Shown in pieces: positions 31,331 through 31,921 of a stretch of DNA of 31,921 nucleotides. The translations under genes and the position numbers were made by a program. The DNA is from an uncultured Desulfovibrionaceae bacterium. GTDB lineage: Bacteria; Desulfobacterota; Desulfovibrionia; Desulfovibrionales; Desulfovibrionaceae. Under the pieces are notes generated by a model. That model saw nothing but the letters and a program-made list of their open reading frames with translations. It did no database searches and had not been told where the DNA came from. The stretch covers positions 1-31,921 of the forward strand of contig CASQEL010000001.1 of the NCBI GenBank assembly GCA_949427775.1, in the 5' to 3' direction. How positions within the stretch are numbered: position 1 is the stretch's first letter; each line of letters starts with the position of its first letter.

Positions 31331-31921
31331 GCGCCACCGAGATCAAAACGTTTGAAATTCCCCTGGGGCCCGTGCATGTGGCGCTGGAAGAACCCGTCTA
31401 TTTCCATCTGGAGGTGGAGGGGGAAACCATCCGCAACGTCACGTTGACCTCCGGGCATGTGCACCGCGGCATGGAGGCCATGGCCACCCAGCGCAATCTG
31501 CTCAAGAACACCACGCTCTGCGAGCGGGTCTGTTCCCTGTGCTCCAACAGCCATTCCTTCACCTACAGCATGGTTGTGGAAAACGCCCTGCATATGGTCA
31601 TTCCTCAACGCGCGCGCTACCTGCGCGTGCTGGCGGAAGAGATCAAGCGCGTGGCCTCGCATCTGTTCAATCTGGCCATTCAGGCGCACATCATCGGCTT
31701 CAAGTCGCTGTTCATGCACGTGATGGAAGTGCGGGAAATGATGCAGGACGTGAAGGAAACCGTGTACGGCAACCGCATGAATCTGGCGTCCAACTGCATC
31801 GGCGGCGTCAAGTGCGACGTGCCGCCCGAACTGTTGCGGTACATTACGGACATGGTGGACAAAATGGAACCGGCGGTCGAAGAGATCATGAATATCTACG
31901 CTACCGATCCCATGGTTCTGG
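31327..31921 (+). CDS. cooH: [NiFe] hydrogenase large subunit CooH (NuoD-like; partial, runs off the right edge)
   Basis: The frame starts in the ATGA overlap with cooU and is open to the last base, giving 198 codons of an expected 360 or so. The N-terminal nickel ligand motif RVCSLCSNSHSF is intact (residues about 64-75), preceded by GHVHRGME, the usual lead into the first CxxC of energy-converting [NiFe] hydrogenases. The second CxxC lies beyond the window. The H2-forming/oxidising site is thus expected to be functional. It ends the CooMKLXUH series seen here; accessory genes such as hypA or cooF would be downstream. Confidence 0.93.
   Translation, partial: MSATEIKTFEIPLGPVHVALEEPVYFHLEVEGETIRNVTLTSGHVHRGMEAMATQRNLLKNTTLCERVCSLCSNSHSFTYSMVVENALHMVIPQRARYLRVLAEEIKRVASHLFNLAIQAHIIGFKSLFMHVMEVREMMQDVKETVYGNRMNLASNCIGGVKCDVPPELLRYITDMVDKMEPAVEEIMNIYATDPMVL

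Noticed and set aside
24804..31921. Reading the hydrogenase as an Ech-type EchABCDEF operon
   Set aside because: The first gene has two antiporter-like modules and about 1250 residues, and the ferredoxin subunit gene lies between the NuoB- and NuoC-like genes, which is the CooMKLXUH order.
1..31921. CRISPR arrays, tRNA and rRNA genes
   Set aside because: No regularly spaced repeat-spacer array, cloverleaf with a conserved T-loop, or rRNA-like stretch was seen by eye on either strand.

Overview
The window looks like a chromosomal segment of a sulfate-reducing deltaproteobacterium of the Desulfovibrio type. The evidence is the adenylylsulfate reductase pair aprBA followed on the same strand by qmoABC and a fourth gene matching qmoD, plus a CooMKLXUH-type membrane [NiFe] hydrogenase, a set typical of Desulfovibrionaceae. 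Most of the DNA is GC-rich. The genus is inferred from gene content only.

Layout. 1-1141 (-): class I/II aminotransferase running off the left edge. 1234-1629 (+): small PEBP-like lipoprotein. 1623-1779: first copy of a 154-bp multi-hairpin repeat. 1799-3821 (-): a coiled-coil protein and a divergent AroQ-like/EPSP-synthase-like fusion. 3822-4443: non-coding control region of the apr genes with a Rex-like half-conserved operator and a TTGACG promoter candidate. 4444-12673 (+): aprB, aprA, a strong terminator, a structured leader, then qmoA, qmoB, qmoC and qmoD. These genes make the dissimilatory APS-reduction step: QmoABC passes menaquinol electrons to AprBA, which reduces APS to sulfite and AMP.

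12674-16953 is an accessory island, partly AT-rich. It holds inverted repeats and a triple TTGGTAG motif at its left end, a BspA-type LRR-BRCT-DUF2262 fusion protein, a truncated formylglycine-generating-enzyme-like fragment joined to the end of an unrecognised 494-aa gene, and an IS630-family transposase remnant at its right end. 16954-20856 (-) returns to core-type genes: slyX, a YgiQ radical-SAM protein, a secreted four-EF-hand protein, a membrane zinc-ribbon protein and cysK.

20979-24003 (+): polar amino-acid ABC permease, the second copy of the 154-bp repeat, an amino-acid binding protein, a ThiF/MoeB-like protein without the usual cysteines, and a 32-aa membrane miniprotein. 24004-24803 is non-coding, with a nested inverted-repeat structure and a good match to a sigma-54 promoter. 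24804 to the right edge (+): the coo hydrogenase operon cooM-K-L-X-U-H, with cooH cut by the window end. It encodes an energy-converting hydrogenase coupling ferredoxin and proton/H2 chemistry to ion translocation. No carbon-monoxide dehydrogenase gene is visible here.

The least explained items are the paired multi-hairpin repeat, which supplies the stop codon of both upstream genes, the LRR-BRCT-DUF2262 protein in the island, the cysteine-poor ThiF-like/miniprotein pair, and the structured elements ahead of qmoA and the coo operon. All calls rest on reading the sequence; no database search was run.
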